From assembly GCF_014334095.1 (NCBI RefSeq), contig NZ_CP060495.1:1883001-1947000 (forward strand): DNA of 64,000 nucleotides, written 5' to 3'. The stretch comes from Novosphingopyxis iocasae. GTDB taxonomy: Bacteria; Pseudomonadota; Alphaproteobacteria; Sphingomonadales; Sphingomonadaceae. Made by a program: the position numbers and the translations under genes. Below, piece after piece: positions 9,333 through 18,421 of this stretch; positions within the stretch are counted from its first letter, which is position 1; every line of letters starts with the position of its first letter. A model generated the notes under the pieces. The model ran no database searches, was not told the origin of the DNA, and saw only the letters and a list, made by a program, of their open reading frames with translations.

Positions 9333-10079
9333 ATGCCCACCGTTACTGCATTTCGCCCTGCCACCCAGTCCGGTGCTCAGGCCATCGAGCGCCGCCCCTT
9401 CGCCTCTCTGGGCAAGGCCGATCATGGCTGGCTGAACGCGAACCACCACTTCAGCTTCGCATCCTATTACGATCCGCAGCGCATGAACTGGGGTGCGATC
9501 CGCGTCTGGAACGACGATGAGATCGCGCCGCGTTCCGGCTTCCCGCCGCATCCGCATGATAATATGGAAATCATCACCTATGTCCGCGAAGGCGCGATCA
9601 CGCACCGCGATTCCATGGGCAATGAAGGCCGCACCGAAGCGGGCGACATCCAGGTGATGAGCGCAGGCACCGGCGTTCAGCACAGCGAGGCCAATGTCGA
9701 TGATGAAACGACGCGGCTGTTCCAGATCTGGATCATGCCGCGTGAGCGCAACATCGCGCCGCGTTGGGATGCGAAGCCATTTCCCAAGGCGAATCGCTCA
9801 GGTGCCTTCGTCACGTTGGCCAGCGGCGATGAAGCCGACACCGACGCGCTTTATATCAACGCCGATGCCAAGCTGCTCTGCGCCACGCTGGAAGAGGGTC
9901 AGACCATCCAGCACCGGATCGAGGATGGCCGCCATGCTTATCTGGTGCCGGTAAAGGGCGGCATTACGATCAACGGTGAAACGTTCGATCCACGCGACGG
10001 AGCGGCGATCCGCGGCGGCACCGATTTCGAAATCCGCGCGTTGAGTGGGTGCGAAATCGTCATGATCGACAGCATCTAG
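9333..10079 (+). CDS. Pirin family protein (cupin), probable quercetinase-type
   Basis: 248 residues from ATG 9333, preceded by AAGGAG seven bases upstream. The metal-binding cupin motif is present: FPPHPHDNMEIITYV and later THRDSMGNEG with VQHSEAN supply the three His and one Glu. Bacterial pirins include quercetin 2,3-dioxygenases and regulators of pyruvate dehydrogenase. Adjacent wrbA and the divergent LysR regulator suggest a redox or aromatic-compound response. The longer frame starting at 9273 is not supported because it runs through the operator repeats. Confidence 0.92.
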   Translation: MPTVTAFRPATQSGAQAIERRPFASLGKADHGWLNANHHFSFASYYDPQRMNWGAIRVWNDDEIAPRSGFPPHPHDNMEIITYVREGAITHRDSMGNEGRTEAGDIQVMSAGTGVQHSEANVDDETTRLFQIWIMPRERNIAPRWDAKPFPKANRSGAFVTLASGDEADTDALYINADAKLLCATLEEGQTIQHRIEDGRHAYLVPVKGGITINGETFDPRDGAAIRGGTDFEIRALSGCEIVMIDSI

Positions 10080-10083
10080 AGCT

Positions 10084-10132
10084 CCGGCCCGTCATTCCCC
10101 CTCCCCACCCCTCCCCCTGAATGACGGGCCGG
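10084..10132. repeat. Perfect 14-bp inverted repeat with C/T-only loop
   Basis: CCGGCCCGTCATTC (10084-10097) is the exact reverse complement of 10119-10132. The 21-base loop between them contains only C, T and one A, in four C-runs, so the other strand has four G-runs (G-quadruplex potential). It starts five bases after the pirin stop and precedes a second, terminator-like hairpin. Confidence 0.8.
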
Positions 10133-10137
10133 TTACC

Positions 10138-10167
10138 GCCGCGGCCCCATGGCGCGCGGCCTTTTTT
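10138..10167 (+). terminator. Rho-independent terminator after pirin
   Basis: GCCGCGGCC pairs with GGC(G)CGCGGC around CCAT and is followed by TTTTTT. It separates pirin from wrbA by 26 bases before the wrbA start, so wrbA probably has its own or read-through expression. Confidence 0.75.
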
Positions 10168-10193
10168 CATCCACGAACAGAAGGTTGACCCTC

Positions 10194-10793
10194 ATGAGCA
10201 AGATTCTCGTCCTTTATTACTCCTCTTATGGTCACACCGCGACGATGGCAGAGGCCATTGCCGAAGGCGCGCGCGCTGCCGGCGGCGATGTCGATATCAA
10301 GCGCGTGCCCGAAACAGCACCGGACGAGGTCGTGAAGCAGGCCGGCTTCCAGCATGATGAAAGTCACGGCGTGGCCGAAGTCGACCATCTGCGCGATTAT
10401 GACGCGATCATCGTCGGCTCGCCCACCCGCTACGGCCGCATGACCAGCCAGATGGCCAGCTTCTGGGATCAGACGGGCGCGCTGTGGCAGGAAGGTACGC
10501 TCGTGGGTAAGGTTGGCGCAGCCTTCACCTCCACGGCGAGCCAGCATGGCGGGCAGGAAACCACGCAGTTCTCCATTCTGACAAACCTCATCCACATGGG
10601 CATGACTATTGTTGGCCTGGATTACGGCTTTGACGGTCAGCTCGACCTGAGCGCCGTGCATGGCAATTCGCCTTATGGCGCCAGCACCATCGCGGGCGGC
10701 GACGGCAGCCGTCAGCCGAGCGACAAGGACCTCGCCGGTGCGCGTTATCTCGGCAAGCGCGTGGCCGAAACTACCGCGAAGCTGCACGGCTAA
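10194..10793 (+). CDS. wrbA: NAD(P)H:quinone oxidoreductase WrbA, flavodoxin-like
   Basis: 199 residues from ATG 10194. The FMN phosphate loop ([14 protein letters not shown], residues 8-21), the [19 protein letters not shown] segment near 77 and the [12 protein letters not shown] loop near 112 are the hallmarks of WrbA. The enzyme reduces quinones by two electrons, avoiding semiquinone radicals, and forms a tetramer in the cytosol. Its place beside pirin and a LysR regulator fits an electrophile or oxidative response. Confidence 0.95.
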   Translation: MSKILVLYYSSYGHTATMAEAIAEGARAAGGDVDIKRVPETAPDEVVKQAGFQHDESHGVAEVDHLRDYDAIIVGSPTRYGRMTSQMASFWDQTGALWQEGTLVGKVGAAFTSTASQHGGQETTQFSILTNLIHMGMTIVGLDYGFDGQLDLSAVHGNSPYGASTIAGGDGSRQPSDKDLAGARYLGKRVAETTAKLHG

Positions 10794-10816
10794 ACGATAC
10801 GAATGATCGATCACGC

Positions 10817-11548
10817 TTGAAAGGCGGCGGCGGTGCTGCCACCTCGCCAGGCGTGATCGAAGTTCCCGAAACCCTGTTCATCGATGGCGAAGCCCTCGTC
10901 ATCGACAAGCCCGCCGGGCTCGATGTCGAAACGCCCAAGCGCGGCGGCTTCAGCCTCGTTTCCATGCTCGGCGCATTGCGCTTCGGTTTCCGTCGGGAGC
11001 CGAGCGCGGTGCACCGGCTGGACCGCGATACAAGCGGCTGCCTGCTCCTTGCGCGCAATCCGAAGGCGCATGCGCGCTTCGCCAAGGCCTTCGAGGAAGG
11101 CATCGTCGAAAAGATCTATCTCGGCATTCTGGACGGCGTGCCGGAGGAGAGCGAAGCTACCATCGCGTTGTCGCTGTCCAAGCAAAGCTCGCGCGAGAAA
11201 GGCTGGCGGATGATCGCCGCGAAGAAGGGCAAGGCGGCCGTCACCCATTGGCGCCTGATCGATCGGAAAGACGGCAAGGCGCTCGTCGAATTCCGGCCCG
11301 ATACCGGCCGCACACACCAACTGCGCGCCCATGCGCTCTACGGCCTTGGCATCCCGCTCGCGGGCGATCCGATCTACGGCCGGGGAGAGCAGACCCTGCT
11401 GCACGCCGCCGCCATCCGCATGCCGCGCGAGGGCAAACCCGCGGTGGAAGCTTTATCCCCCCTGCCCCGCGTCTTTACCGAGCGCGGCTTCACGGAACCC
11501 GAGATCGCGTTCGCCGCCGAGCCCGTCGAAGACGATGCGCGTTCCTGA
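10817..11548 (+). CDS. RluA-family rRNA pseudouridine synthase
   Basis: 243 residues if the TTG at 10817 is used; GTG 10853 is an equally possible start, and neither has a strong ribosome site. The catalytic aspartate lies in AVHRLDRDTSGCLLLAR near residue 67 and the GRTHQLRAH motif near 165 is intact. There is no S4 domain in front, so this is a short RluA/RluC-type enzyme acting on 23S rRNA or tRNA uridine; exact target unknown. Its last 14 bases overlap the start of arfB, which suggests translational coupling of two ribosome-related genes. Confidence 0.88.
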   Translation: MKGGGGAATSPGVIEVPETLFIDGEALVIDKPAGLDVETPKRGGFSLVSMLGALRFGFRREPSAVHRLDRDTSGCLLLARNPKAHARFAKAFEEGIVEKIYLGILDGVPEESEATIALSLSKQSSREKGWRMIAAKKGKAAVTHWRLIDRKDGKALVEFRPDTGRTHQLRAHALYGLGIPLAGDPIYGRGEQTLLHAAAIRMPREGKPAVEALSPLPRVFTERGFTEPEIAFAAEPVEDDARS

Positions 11549-11930
11549 AGAGCATATCGATGAAAGCTTCCTCGCCGGGTCGGGACCTGGCGGACAGAAT
11601 GTCAACAAGGTGGAGACAGCAGCCCAGCTGCGCGTGAACATCTTCGCCCTCGGCCTTCAGCCTTATGCCTATCGCCAGCTCAAGGACCTGGCGGGCAGCA
11701 AGCTGACCAAGGACGGCGTGCTCGTGATCACCGCGCGCACCCATCGGACGCGCGAAGCCAACCGCGAAGAGGCACGCCGGCGGTTGGACACGCTTTTGAC
11801 CAAGGCACATCAGCGCGATGCCAAGCGCCGCAAGACCAAACCCAGCCGCGCCGCGAAGGCCCGCCGGGTCGATACGAAAAAGAAACGCAGCGCCGTGAAG
11901 GAAAAGCGCGGCCGCGTCCGGTTCGATTGA
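11535..11930 (+). CDS. arfB: Peptidyl-tRNA hydrolase ArfB (ribosome rescue)
   Basis: 131 residues. The catalytic GGQ motif is in SGPGGQNVNKVETA near residue 16, and the protein ends in a long basic tail (RDAKRRKTKPSRAAKARR and KKKRSAVKEKRGR). This is the ArfB/YaeJ/ICT1 pattern: the tail enters the empty mRNA channel of a stalled ribosome and the GGQ loop hydrolyses the peptidyl-tRNA. The start at ATG 11535 lies inside the preceding gene by 14 bases. Length and architecture match the family. Confidence 0.95.
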   Translation: MRVPEEHIDESFLAGSGPGGQNVNKVETAAQLRVNIFALGLQPYAYRQLKDLAGSKLTKDGVLVITARTHRTREANREEARRRLDTLLTKAHQRDAKRRKTKPSRAAKARRVDTKKKRSAVKEKRGRVRFD

Positions 11931-11940
11931 AGGAAATTCC

Positions 11941-12429
11941 ATGTTCGCATTCGACATTCCTGCCGACACGCCCGCCGCAGAGCGCTGGGACGAGATCGGC
12001 CGCGCCGCGCAAGCCATGGTGGACGGTGAACCCGATAGAATAGCCAACATGGCCAATGTCGCCGCGGTGCTGTGGCAATTTCTACCCGACGTGAACTGGA
12101 CTGGCTTCTATCGGATGGTCGGCGACGAGCTTGTGCTCGGTCCGTTTCAGGGGAAAGCCGCCTGCATCCGTATCCCACTCGGCCAAGGCGTTTGTGGCGC
12201 GGCCGCCGCGACGCGGGCAACGCAGCTCGTGGAAGACGTCCATGCGTTCGAAGGGCATATCGCCTGCGATGCGGACAGCCGATCCGAACTGGTCGTGCCG
12301 ATCCTGCACGATGGACAGCTTCTGGGCGTGATCGATCTCGACAGCCCTACGCCCGCGCGCTTCACGGCGGATGATGCCGCGGGTTGCGAGAAGCTGGCAG
12401 CGCTAATCGCGCCCGCTTTGGCAGGCTGA
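11941..12429 (+). CDS. msrC: Free methionine-(R)-sulfoxide reductase, GAF type
   Basis: 162 residues, a single GAF domain. The substrate-pocket WTGFYR and the three conserved cysteines of fRMsr are visible in AACIRI, GVCGAAA and HIACD. The enzyme reduces free methionine-R-sulfoxide with thioredoxin. It begins 10 bases after arfB and is preceded by AAGGAAA, so it may share a transcript with rluA-like and arfB. Confidence 0.92.
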   Translation: MFAFDIPADTPAAERWDEIGRAAQAMVDGEPDRIANMANVAAVLWQFLPDVNWTGFYRMVGDELVLGPFQGKAACIRIPLGQGVCGAAAATRATQLVEDVHAFEGHIACDADSRSELVVPILHDGQLLGVIDLDSPTPARFTADDAAGCEKLAALIAPALAG

Positions 12430-12502
12430 TCGGGAACCGCGCCAAAACGGGACATGAAACGGCCGGCTTGCGGCGGTCAGTAGCGGCAAGCCTCTAGAAA
12501 TG

Positions 12503-12517
12503 TTAAGGAACTCTTAA
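12503..12517. promoter_or_regulatory. CtrA-type box TTAA-N7-TTAA(C)
   Basis: TTAA (12503-12506), seven bases, TTAA (12514-12517) followed by C matches the full CtrA consensus known from Caulobacter and other alphaproteobacteria. It lies 53 bases before the start of the glycine-zipper gene, a normal place for an activating CtrA site. Binding is inferred from sequence only. Confidence 0.5.
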
Positions 12518-12569
12518 CCAAAACCGCACGTTCGCATCCTCGAGCGTGGTAAGGCCGAGGAGTGACTTG

Positions 12570-13532
12570 ATGAATAAAAATCTTTGTTTGTGGACGGTTG
12601 CAGCCCCCGCATTGCTGGCGGCTACGCCTGCGATCGCCGGACACGACTCACCCGATAGCGTGCCTTACGGCGCTGAATACGGCCCCACCGCTACCTATGA
12701 CGACGGCGCATATAACTGGGATGACCGCGTCTATTCGCAGGAAGATCAGCAGAGCGGCACCTATGACGGCACCTGGTCCGGCAATTATGTCGATGATCAG
12801 GGCCGCGTCTATCAGGGCGAATGGCAGGGCACCTATGTCGACGAAAACGGCCAGGCTTTTCAGGGCAGCTATCGCGGCACCTCCATCGGCGCGCCGCGCT
12901 ACGGATATGAGACCAATGGCGTAGCGACGGCTCCTTATGCCGGCACCGAATATCAGGCTGGAACATCCTATCAGGGCGCGCCTGCTTATCAGGGCACACC
13001 CGCCTATCAGGGCGGCTATGTGGCGCAGGCACCCGGTTACGGCTATGAGCAGCGTCAGGACAATGGCGTCGGCGGCGCGGTCATCGGCGGCGTTGCAGGC
13101 GGCGTTGCGGGCAATTTGATCGCCGGGCGCGGCAACCGCCTGGCCGGCACGTTGATCGGCGGAGGCCTTGGCGCCGCGGCCGGTTATGCAATCGACAAAG
13201 CGGAAGACCGCGGCCAGCGTCGCTATTATCGCGACGATCGCCGCGTATATGGAGGCTCCGCTCCCGTCTATCGCGGCCCCGCCCCGGCCTATGGCGGCGC
13301 TTATGCGCAAGGCGCGCGCGGATATGCGATGCCGACCGGCTATGGCTGGCAGGGCCACCGCTATTGGTATCGCGGCTATGCCCAGCCGCAAGCTTACAAT
13401 GGCGGCACCACGACGGTCGTTGTCGTTCCCGGCCAGACGACCACCACGACCACGACGACCGTGACCGAGGAATATGTCAGCACCGGGCATGACAAGCGCG
13501 TGATCCGCAAGGACAAGCGTCTGCGCCGCTAA
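12570..13532 (+). CDS. Secreted glycine-zipper 2TM-type surface protein with repeats
   Basis: 320 residues from ATG 12570, which has GAGGAGT seven bases upstream. A signal peptide ends near AIAGHD (about residue 22). Residues 65-115 hold MORN-like repeats (YDGTWSGNYVDDQG, YQGEWQGTYVDENG, FQGSYRGT), followed by AYQGTP/AYQGGY repeats near 135-150. A glycine-zipper 2TM segment (GGAVIGGVAGGVAGN to AAAGYAIDK) spans about 170-215, and the tail is Tyr/Gly-rich with a run of eight threonines. Such proteins are usually anchored in the outer membrane. Function unknown; the repeats suggest a polymer- or lipid-facing scaffold. Confidence 0.8.
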   Translation: MNKNLCLWTVAAPALLAATPAIAGHDSPDSVPYGAEYGPTATYDDGAYNWDDRVYSQEDQQSGTYDGTWSGNYVDDQGRVYQGEWQGTYVDENGQAFQGSYRGTSIGAPRYGYETNGVATAPYAGTEYQAGTSYQGAPAYQGTPAYQGGYVAQAPGYGYEQRQDNGVGGAVIGGVAGGVAGNLIAGRGNRLAGTLIGGGLGAAAGYAIDKAEDRGQRRYYRDDRRVYGGSAPVYRGPAPAYGGAYAQGARGYAMPTGYGWQGHRYWYRGYAQPQAYNGGTTTVVVVPGQTTTTTTTTVTEEYVSTGHDKRVIRKDKRLRR

Positions 13533-13568
13533 GGCACGCGTCGTTTACAAGCTGATTATCTAAAAAAA

Positions 13569-13593
13569 CCCCGTCGGACCGGCGGGGTTTTTT
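13569..13593. terminator. Bidirectional terminator between convergent genes
   Basis: CCCCGTC pairs with GGCGGGG around GGACC, with seven A residues on the left and TTTTTT on the right, so it can end transcription from both sides (the surface-protein gene and bpt). Confidence 0.88.
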
Positions 13594-13623
13594 ATTGTCT
13601 GAAATCTCGATCTTACGCCAGGA

Positions 13624-14367
13624 TCACGCGCCGCCGGGCTCGAACTTTTCCCAGCCCTCCGGCCCGAGCCGTTCGAGCGGGCGATAGCGGACCTTGTACT
13701 GCATCCGCGCCGATCCCTCGACCCAATAGCCGAGATACACATAAGGCAGCCCGGCCTTGCGCGCGCGCATGATGTGATCGAGGATAATGTAATTTCCCAG
13801 CCCCTTGCGGTCCTCCAGATCGGGATCGAAGAAGCTGTAGATCATCGACAGCCCGTCCGATTGCTGATCGGTGAGGCAGGCACCCACAAGCTTACCGGGC
13901 AAACCGTCCACGCCCGGCTCGCGATATTCAATGACATAGCTGTTGACCGGCGTCTGCTCGACCATGTCCGCATAGTCCATGTCGTCCATATCATTCATGC
14001 CGCCATCCGGATGGCGGGCGTTCAGATACCGACGCAGCAGATCATATTGCTCGGACGTGGACCAGGGGCGGCAGGCCGAAACCTGCAAATCTTCGTTGCG
14101 GCGCAAAAGCTTGCGCTGCGTCGCACCCGGCTCGAATTCGTTCGCGATCACCCGCACCGAAACGCAGGCGCGGCAGTCCGCGCAGCTCGGCCGGTACGCG
14201 ACATTCTGGCTGCGACGAAAACCGATGCGGCCAAGCGCATCGTTCAGCTCATCGGCATGCTCGCCGTTGAGTTCGGTGAAGACCTTGCGCTCCGTACGCC
14301 CCGGCAAATAAGGGCAAGGCGCCGGATTGGTCAGGAAAAAGCGGGGAAAGCGTACCGGTGCGCTCAC
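13624..14367 (-). CDS. bpt: Aspartate/glutamate leucyltransferase (Bpt/Ate1 family)
   Basis: 247 residues, GTG start. The cysteine cluster in [16 protein letters not shown] near residue 58 and the C-terminal [22 protein letters not shown] near 208 identify the bacterial arginyltransferase-like (Bpt) family. It adds leucine to N-terminal Asp or Glu, creating an N-degron read by ClpS-ClpAP. The family is widespread in alphaproteobacteria. It shares a terminator with the convergent upstream gene. No clpS or clpA in the window. Confidence 0.93.
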   Translation of the reverse strand: MSAPVRFPRFFLTNPAPCPYLPGRTERKVFTELNGEHADELNDALGRIGFRRSQNVAYRPSCADCRACVSVRVIANEFEPGATQRKLLRRNEDLQVSACRPWSTSEQYDLLRRYLNARHPDGGMNDMDDMDYADMVEQTPVNSYVIEYREPGVDGLPGKLVGACLTDQQSDGLSMIYSFFDPDLEDRKGLGNYIILDHIMRARKAGLPYVYLGYWVEGSARMQYKVRYRPLERLGPEGWEKFEPGGA

Positions 14368-14470
14368 GGGTGGGGACTGTCCTGCCGAATGAATGAGGAG
14401 CGCTCAACCTATGCAGCGCGGCCCATCAAGGAAAGCCGATTTACCACATTTCGACGTTCACCGGTAACGC

Positions 14471-15721
14471 TTAGTCCATTTCGACTCGGTGGAGCGCATA
14501 ACCCTGGCTCCGCAAATCCTCGATCAGAGCATCGAGCTGTTCCTTATCGCGCGCCTCGCACTCGATGTCGGTGATCAGTCCCTTGGCGGGCAGATTGGTG
14601 AAAATCCGCTGATGATAGATTTCGATGATGTTGACGCGGTGCTTGTCGAAGGTGCGCATCACCTTGAACAGCGCACCGGGCCGGTCCTGCAACGTGATGC
14701 GCAGGCGCGATAAGCGGCCCGAGCGGGCAAGATCGCGAATAAGGACGTTCGCCAGCAGACGTGTATCGATATTGCCGCCACATAGGACGAGGCCGACATT
14801 CTTGCCGGAAAACTTCTCCGGGTTGGCCAGCACGGCGGCGAGGCCGGCAGCGCCCGCGCCCTCGACGACTGTCTTCTCGATCTGCAGCAGCAGGCTGACG
14901 GCGCGCTCCAGATCCGCCTCGCTGACGAGCAGGATGTCGTCGACCAGCTCGGATATCCATTGCCGCGTGAGCGCGCCCGGCTCCTTGACGGCAATGCCTT
15001 CTGCCAGCGTGTCGCCAGCGCATTCGCCCGATCCACCCTTCACCGCGCCGTACATGGACGGGTACAGTTCGGCTTCCACACCGATAAGCTCGATATCGGG
15101 CTTCAGCGCGCGCGCCGCGGTGGCGATACCGGACATCAGGCCGCCGCCACCGATGGGTACGACCAGGGTGTCCAGATCAGGCTGGGCCTCCAGCATTTCG
15201 ATGCCGATGGTCCCCTGCCCCGCAGCGACGTCGGGATCGTCGAAGGGATGGACGAAGGTGAGGCCCTGTTCCTGCTCCAGCTCACGGGCATGGGCGTAGG
15301 CATCGTCGAACTTTTCGCCGAACAGCACCACCTTGCCGCCCACGCTTTCGGTCTGCATCACTTTGACCACAGGGGTGGTCACCGGCATCACGATGGTTGC
15401 AGGAATACCAAGGCGCGTGGCGTGGTAGCTAAGGCCCTGAGCGTGGTTGCCGGCGGAGGCCGCGATAACACCCTTGGAACGCCGCTCTTCGCTCAGCAGC
15501 AGAAGCGCATTCAGCGCGCCGCGCTCCTTGAAGCTGGCGGTGAACTGGTGGTTTTCGAACTTCAGATAGATATTCGCGCCGGTGATGTTGCTCAGCGTCT
15601 TGCTGTGGCTCATCACCGTCTCGACCACCGCACCGCGCAGACGCTCACACGCCGCGCGGATATCATCGATGGTGAGATCGCTACGGCCGGCCCCGGGCGC
15701 TATTTTCGACTGTTCGTTCAT
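14471..15721 (-). CDS. ilvA: Threonine ammonia-lyase
   Basis: 416 residues. The PLP-binding lysine is in TASFKERGALN near residue 62 and the PLP phosphate glycine loop is VPIGGGGLMSG near 188. A C-terminal ACT-like domain (about 330-416, beginning at GRLSRLRITLQDRPGAL) suggests allosteric control. The enzyme converts threonine to 2-oxobutanoate, the first step of isoleucine synthesis; the short, single-ACT form also resembles catabolic TdcB-like enzymes. No other isoleucine genes are adjacent. Confidence 0.93.
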   Translation of the reverse strand: MNEQSKIAPGAGRSDLTIDDIRAACERLRGAVVETVMSHSKTLSNITGANIYLKFENHQFTASFKERGALNALLLLSEERRSKGVIAASAGNHAQGLSYHATRLGIPATIVMPVTTPVVKVMQTESVGGKVVLFGEKFDDAYAHARELEQEQGLTFVHPFDDPDVAAGQGTIGIEMLEAQPDLDTLVVPIGGGGLMSGIATAARALKPDIELIGVEAELYPSMYGAVKGGSGECAGDTLAEGIAVKEPGALTRQWISELVDDILLVSEADLERAVSLLLQIEKTVVEGAGAAGLAAVLANPEKFSGKNVGLVLCGGNIDTRLLANVLIRDLARSGRLSRLRITLQDRPGALFKVMRTFDKHRVNIIEIYHQRIFTNLPAKGLITDIECEARDKEQLDALIEDLRSQGYALHRVEMD

Positions 15722-15777
15722 ATGCGCGGGCTAACCTGTCTGGCCCTAGCGCGCAACGCCCGTTAGGACATGACGCC

Positions 15778-16659
15778 ATGACCAAGATCGCATTTATCGG
15801 GCTCGGCGTCATGGGCTTTCCCATGGCCGGGCACCTCGCAGCCGCCGGACACGATGTGACCGTCTATAACCGCACCAGCGCAAAAGCCGATGACTGGGTG
15901 GAACAGCATGGAGGCGCTATGGCCGCGAGCCCGCGTGAAGCGGCTGCGGGGGCCGAGATTGTCTTCACCTGCGTCGGCAATGACGACGATCTGCGCTCCG
16001 TAACGCTTGGGCAGGACGGCGCTTTTGCCGGATTGGCCGAAGGGACATTGTTCGTCGATCATACCACCGTGTCCGCGCATATCGCCCGCGAATTGGCGGA
16101 AAAACTGGAAGAGCAAGGTTGTCGCGGCATCGACGCGCCGGTCTCCGGCGGGCAGGCGGGTGCGGAAAACGGCAAGCTTGCCATCATGTGCGGCGGCTCG
16201 GACACGGCGATGGACCGCGCGCGGCCGGTGATGGACGCCTATGCCGCACGCATCGTCCATGTCGGCGGGCCGGGGGCGGGGCAGACCACCAAGATGGTGA
16301 ACCAGATCTGCATCGCCGGCGTGCTGTCGGGGCTTTCGGAAGCGGTGCGGTTCGCGCAGGCCGCGGATGTCGATCTGGCCAAGGTGAGAGAAGCTATATC
16401 GGGCGGTGCAGCACAAAGCTGGCAGATGGACAATCGCTGGGACACGATGGCTGCGGGCGAGTTCGACTTCGGTTTCGCGATCGACTGGATGCGCAAGGAC
16501 CTCGGGTTGGCGCTGGATGAGGCGCGGCGCAACGGCTCCAGCCTGCCCAACGCAGCGCTGGTCGATCAATATTATGCCGAGGTTCAGGCGATGGGCGGCA
16601 ACCGGCAGGATACCAGCGCCATGATCCGGCGGCTGCGCAAGGGCGGAGACAAAGATTGA
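15778..16659 (+). CDS. NAD(P)-dependent beta-hydroxyacid dehydrogenase
   Basis: 293 residues. The dinucleotide-binding loop is FIGLGVMGFPMAGHL at residues 6-20, the substrate loop is DAPVSGGQAGAENG near 120, and the catalytic lysine is in GAGQTTKMVNQ near 171. This is the 3-hydroxyisobutyrate / tartronate-semialdehyde / succinic-semialdehyde reductase superfamily; the exact substrate cannot be told from motifs. The TGA stop overlaps the TTG start of the amidohydrolase gene, so the two are translationally coupled. Confidence 0.9.
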   Translation: MTKIAFIGLGVMGFPMAGHLAAAGHDVTVYNRTSAKADDWVEQHGGAMAASPREAAAGAEIVFTCVGNDDDLRSVTLGQDGAFAGLAEGTLFVDHTTVSAHIARELAEKLEEQGCRGIDAPVSGGQAGAENGKLAIMCGGSDTAMDRARPVMDAYAARIVHVGGPGAGQTTKMVNQICIAGVLSGLSEAVRFAQAADVDLAKVREAISGGAAQSWQMDNRWDTMAAGEFDFGFAIDWMRKDLGLALDEARRNGSSLPNAALVDQYYAEVQAMGGNRQDTSAMIRRLRKGGDKD

Positions 16660-18320
16660 AATTACTGGGCCGTTTTGCGGGCGCGTTGCTGCTCGCATCG
16701 TCGCTTCTCTCAGCTCCGGCGATGGCCGATGGGCTGTACGACAATGTCAACGGCTTCACGCTGAATGATGATGGCCAGCTTGTCCGCTTCACCGGCATCC
16801 TGATCGACCGTGACGGCAAGGTCGCAAAACTGCTCGATCGCAAGGACAAGCGCCCGCGCGAGCTTGACTGGCGCAAGGACGGCGATGGCCGCACGCTCAT
16901 GCCCGGTTTCATCGATGCGCACGGCCATATCATGGAGCTGGGTTTCAAGCAGCTGACGCTGGACCTCTCGCAGACCAATTCGCTGGCCGAGGCGCAGGCC
17001 GCGATCGCGGCGTATGCGCGCGAATATCCAGAACGGCGCTGGATCATCGGGACAGGCTGGAATCAGGAAAAATGGGGCCTTGGCCGCTTCCCCACCGCAG
17101 CCGATCTCGACGTGGTGGTTTCCGATCGTCCGGTCTGGCTGTCACGCGTCGATGGACATGCCGGCTGGGCTAACAGCGCGGCGATCGAGGCGGCGGGAAT
17201 TACCGCGAAGACCGAAGTGCCCAGCGGCGGCCGGATCGAAATGGCGAACGGCAAGCCCAGCGGGGTGTTCGTCGACAAGGCCGGCGATCTCATACAAAAA
17301 TTCGTGCCCGTCCCCCGCCCTGCCGAACGCGATCTGGCGTTCTCCAAAGCGCAGGACGTGCTCCTGTCCCACGGCGTTACCGGCGCGGCCGATATGGGCA
17401 CCACGATCGAAGACTGGCAGACTTACAGGCGCGCAGGCGATGCCGGGTGGCTGAACATGCATATCGCAGCCTATGCCGCCGGTATCGATCAGATGATCGC
17501 CATCGCCGGGCCGCGCCCGACCCCCTGGCTGTACGATGACAAACTGAAGCTCGTCGGCGTGAAGCTTTATCTCGACGGGGCACTGGGCAGCCGCGGGGCG
17601 TGGCTGAAGCAGCCTTATGCCGACGCGCCCGGCCAAACCGGGCTTCCCATGCTCGGCAGCGCGGAATTGCGTAATCTGATGAGCCGTGCGTCAATGGACG
17701 GCTTTCAGACCGCGGTGCATGCGATCGGCGATGCGGCGAATGCAGAAGTGCTCGGCGCGATCGACGAGCTGGCGGAAACCTATGATGGGGACCGCCGCTG
17801 GCGCATCGAACATGTGCAGATCGTCGATCCCGTCGATCTGCCGCGCCTTGGCCGCAACGGCATCATCTCTTCCATGCAGCCGACCCACCAGACCAGCGAT
17901 CGCCAGATGGCCGAAGCGCGGTTGGGACCGGATCGACTGGAAGGTGCCTATGCCTGGCGAACGATCCTGAGCGACGGCGGGAAACTGGCCTTCGGCTCCG
18001 ATTTTCCGGTAGAGGCGCCCGATCCGTTTGCCGGGTTCGCGGCCGCGATTTCGCGCACCGGCCCTGACGGACAACCCTTTGGCGGGTGGCGCCCGCAGGA
18101 CGCGGTCAGTCGCATACAGGCCCTCGCCGCGTACACCACCGGCGCAGCATTTGCAGAATTTGCTGAAAAGAGCCTCGGCAGCCTGACGCCCGGACATCGC
18201 GCCGATTTCATTCTGGTGGACCGGGACATCATGCTTGCCAGCCCCTCGGATATCCGCGCGACGAAGCTGTTGGAAACCTGGGTCAATGGCCGTCCGGTCT
18301 ATCAAGCCAAGGATAAATAA
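16656..18320 (+). CDS. Periplasmic YtcJ-like amidohydrolase
   Basis: 554 residues from TTG 16656, which overlaps the stop of the dehydrogenase gene by four bases. A signal peptide ends near SAPAMADG (residue 25). The amidohydrolase metal site starts with MPGFIDAHGHIMELG near 83; later motifs VHAIGDAANAE near 353 and LAFGSDFPVEAPDPF near 446 complete the YtcJ-like (COG1574) family. These act on amides or cyclic ureas but few substrates are known. Coupling to a hydroxyacid dehydrogenase hints at a degradative pathway, an inference only. Confidence 0.9.
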   Translation: MKLLGRFAGALLLASSLLSAPAMADGLYDNVNGFTLNDDGQLVRFTGILIDRDGKVAKLLDRKDKRPRELDWRKDGDGRTLMPGFIDAHGHIMELGFKQLTLDLSQTNSLAEAQAAIAAYAREYPERRWIIGTGWNQEKWGLGRFPTAADLDVVVSDRPVWLSRVDGHAGWANSAAIEAAGITAKTEVPSGGRIEMANGKPSGVFVDKAGDLIQKFVPVPRPAERDLAFSKAQDVLLSHGVTGAADMGTTIEDWQTYRRAGDAGWLNMHIAAYAAGIDQMIAIAGPRPTPWLYDDKLKLVGVKLYLDGALGSRGAWLKQPYADAPGQTGLPMLGSAELRNLMSRASMDGFQTAVHAIGDAANAEVLGAIDELAETYDGDRRWRIEHVQIVDPVDLPRLGRNGIISSMQPTHQTSDRQMAEARLGPDRLEGAYAWRTILSDGGKLAFGSDFPVEAPDPFAGFAAAISRTGPDGQPFGGWRPQDAVSRIQALAAYTTGAAFAEFAEKSLGSLTPGHRADFILVDRDIMLASPSDIRATKLLETWVNGRPVYQAKDK

Positions 18321-18421
18321 GTCACGCTCAGGAATTTGCTGCACTGCAAACATTGCCTCGATGGAATGATCGGTGTATGGACCGAGCGATTTTTCAAAGA
18401 TCAAAAGTGAGGGAGACAATT

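Noticed and set aside
10817-11548. S4 RNA-binding domain in front of the RluA-type synthase
   Set aside because: The protein starts directly at the catalytic domain (VIEVPETLFIDGEALVIDKP); no upstream S4 domain is encoded in frame.
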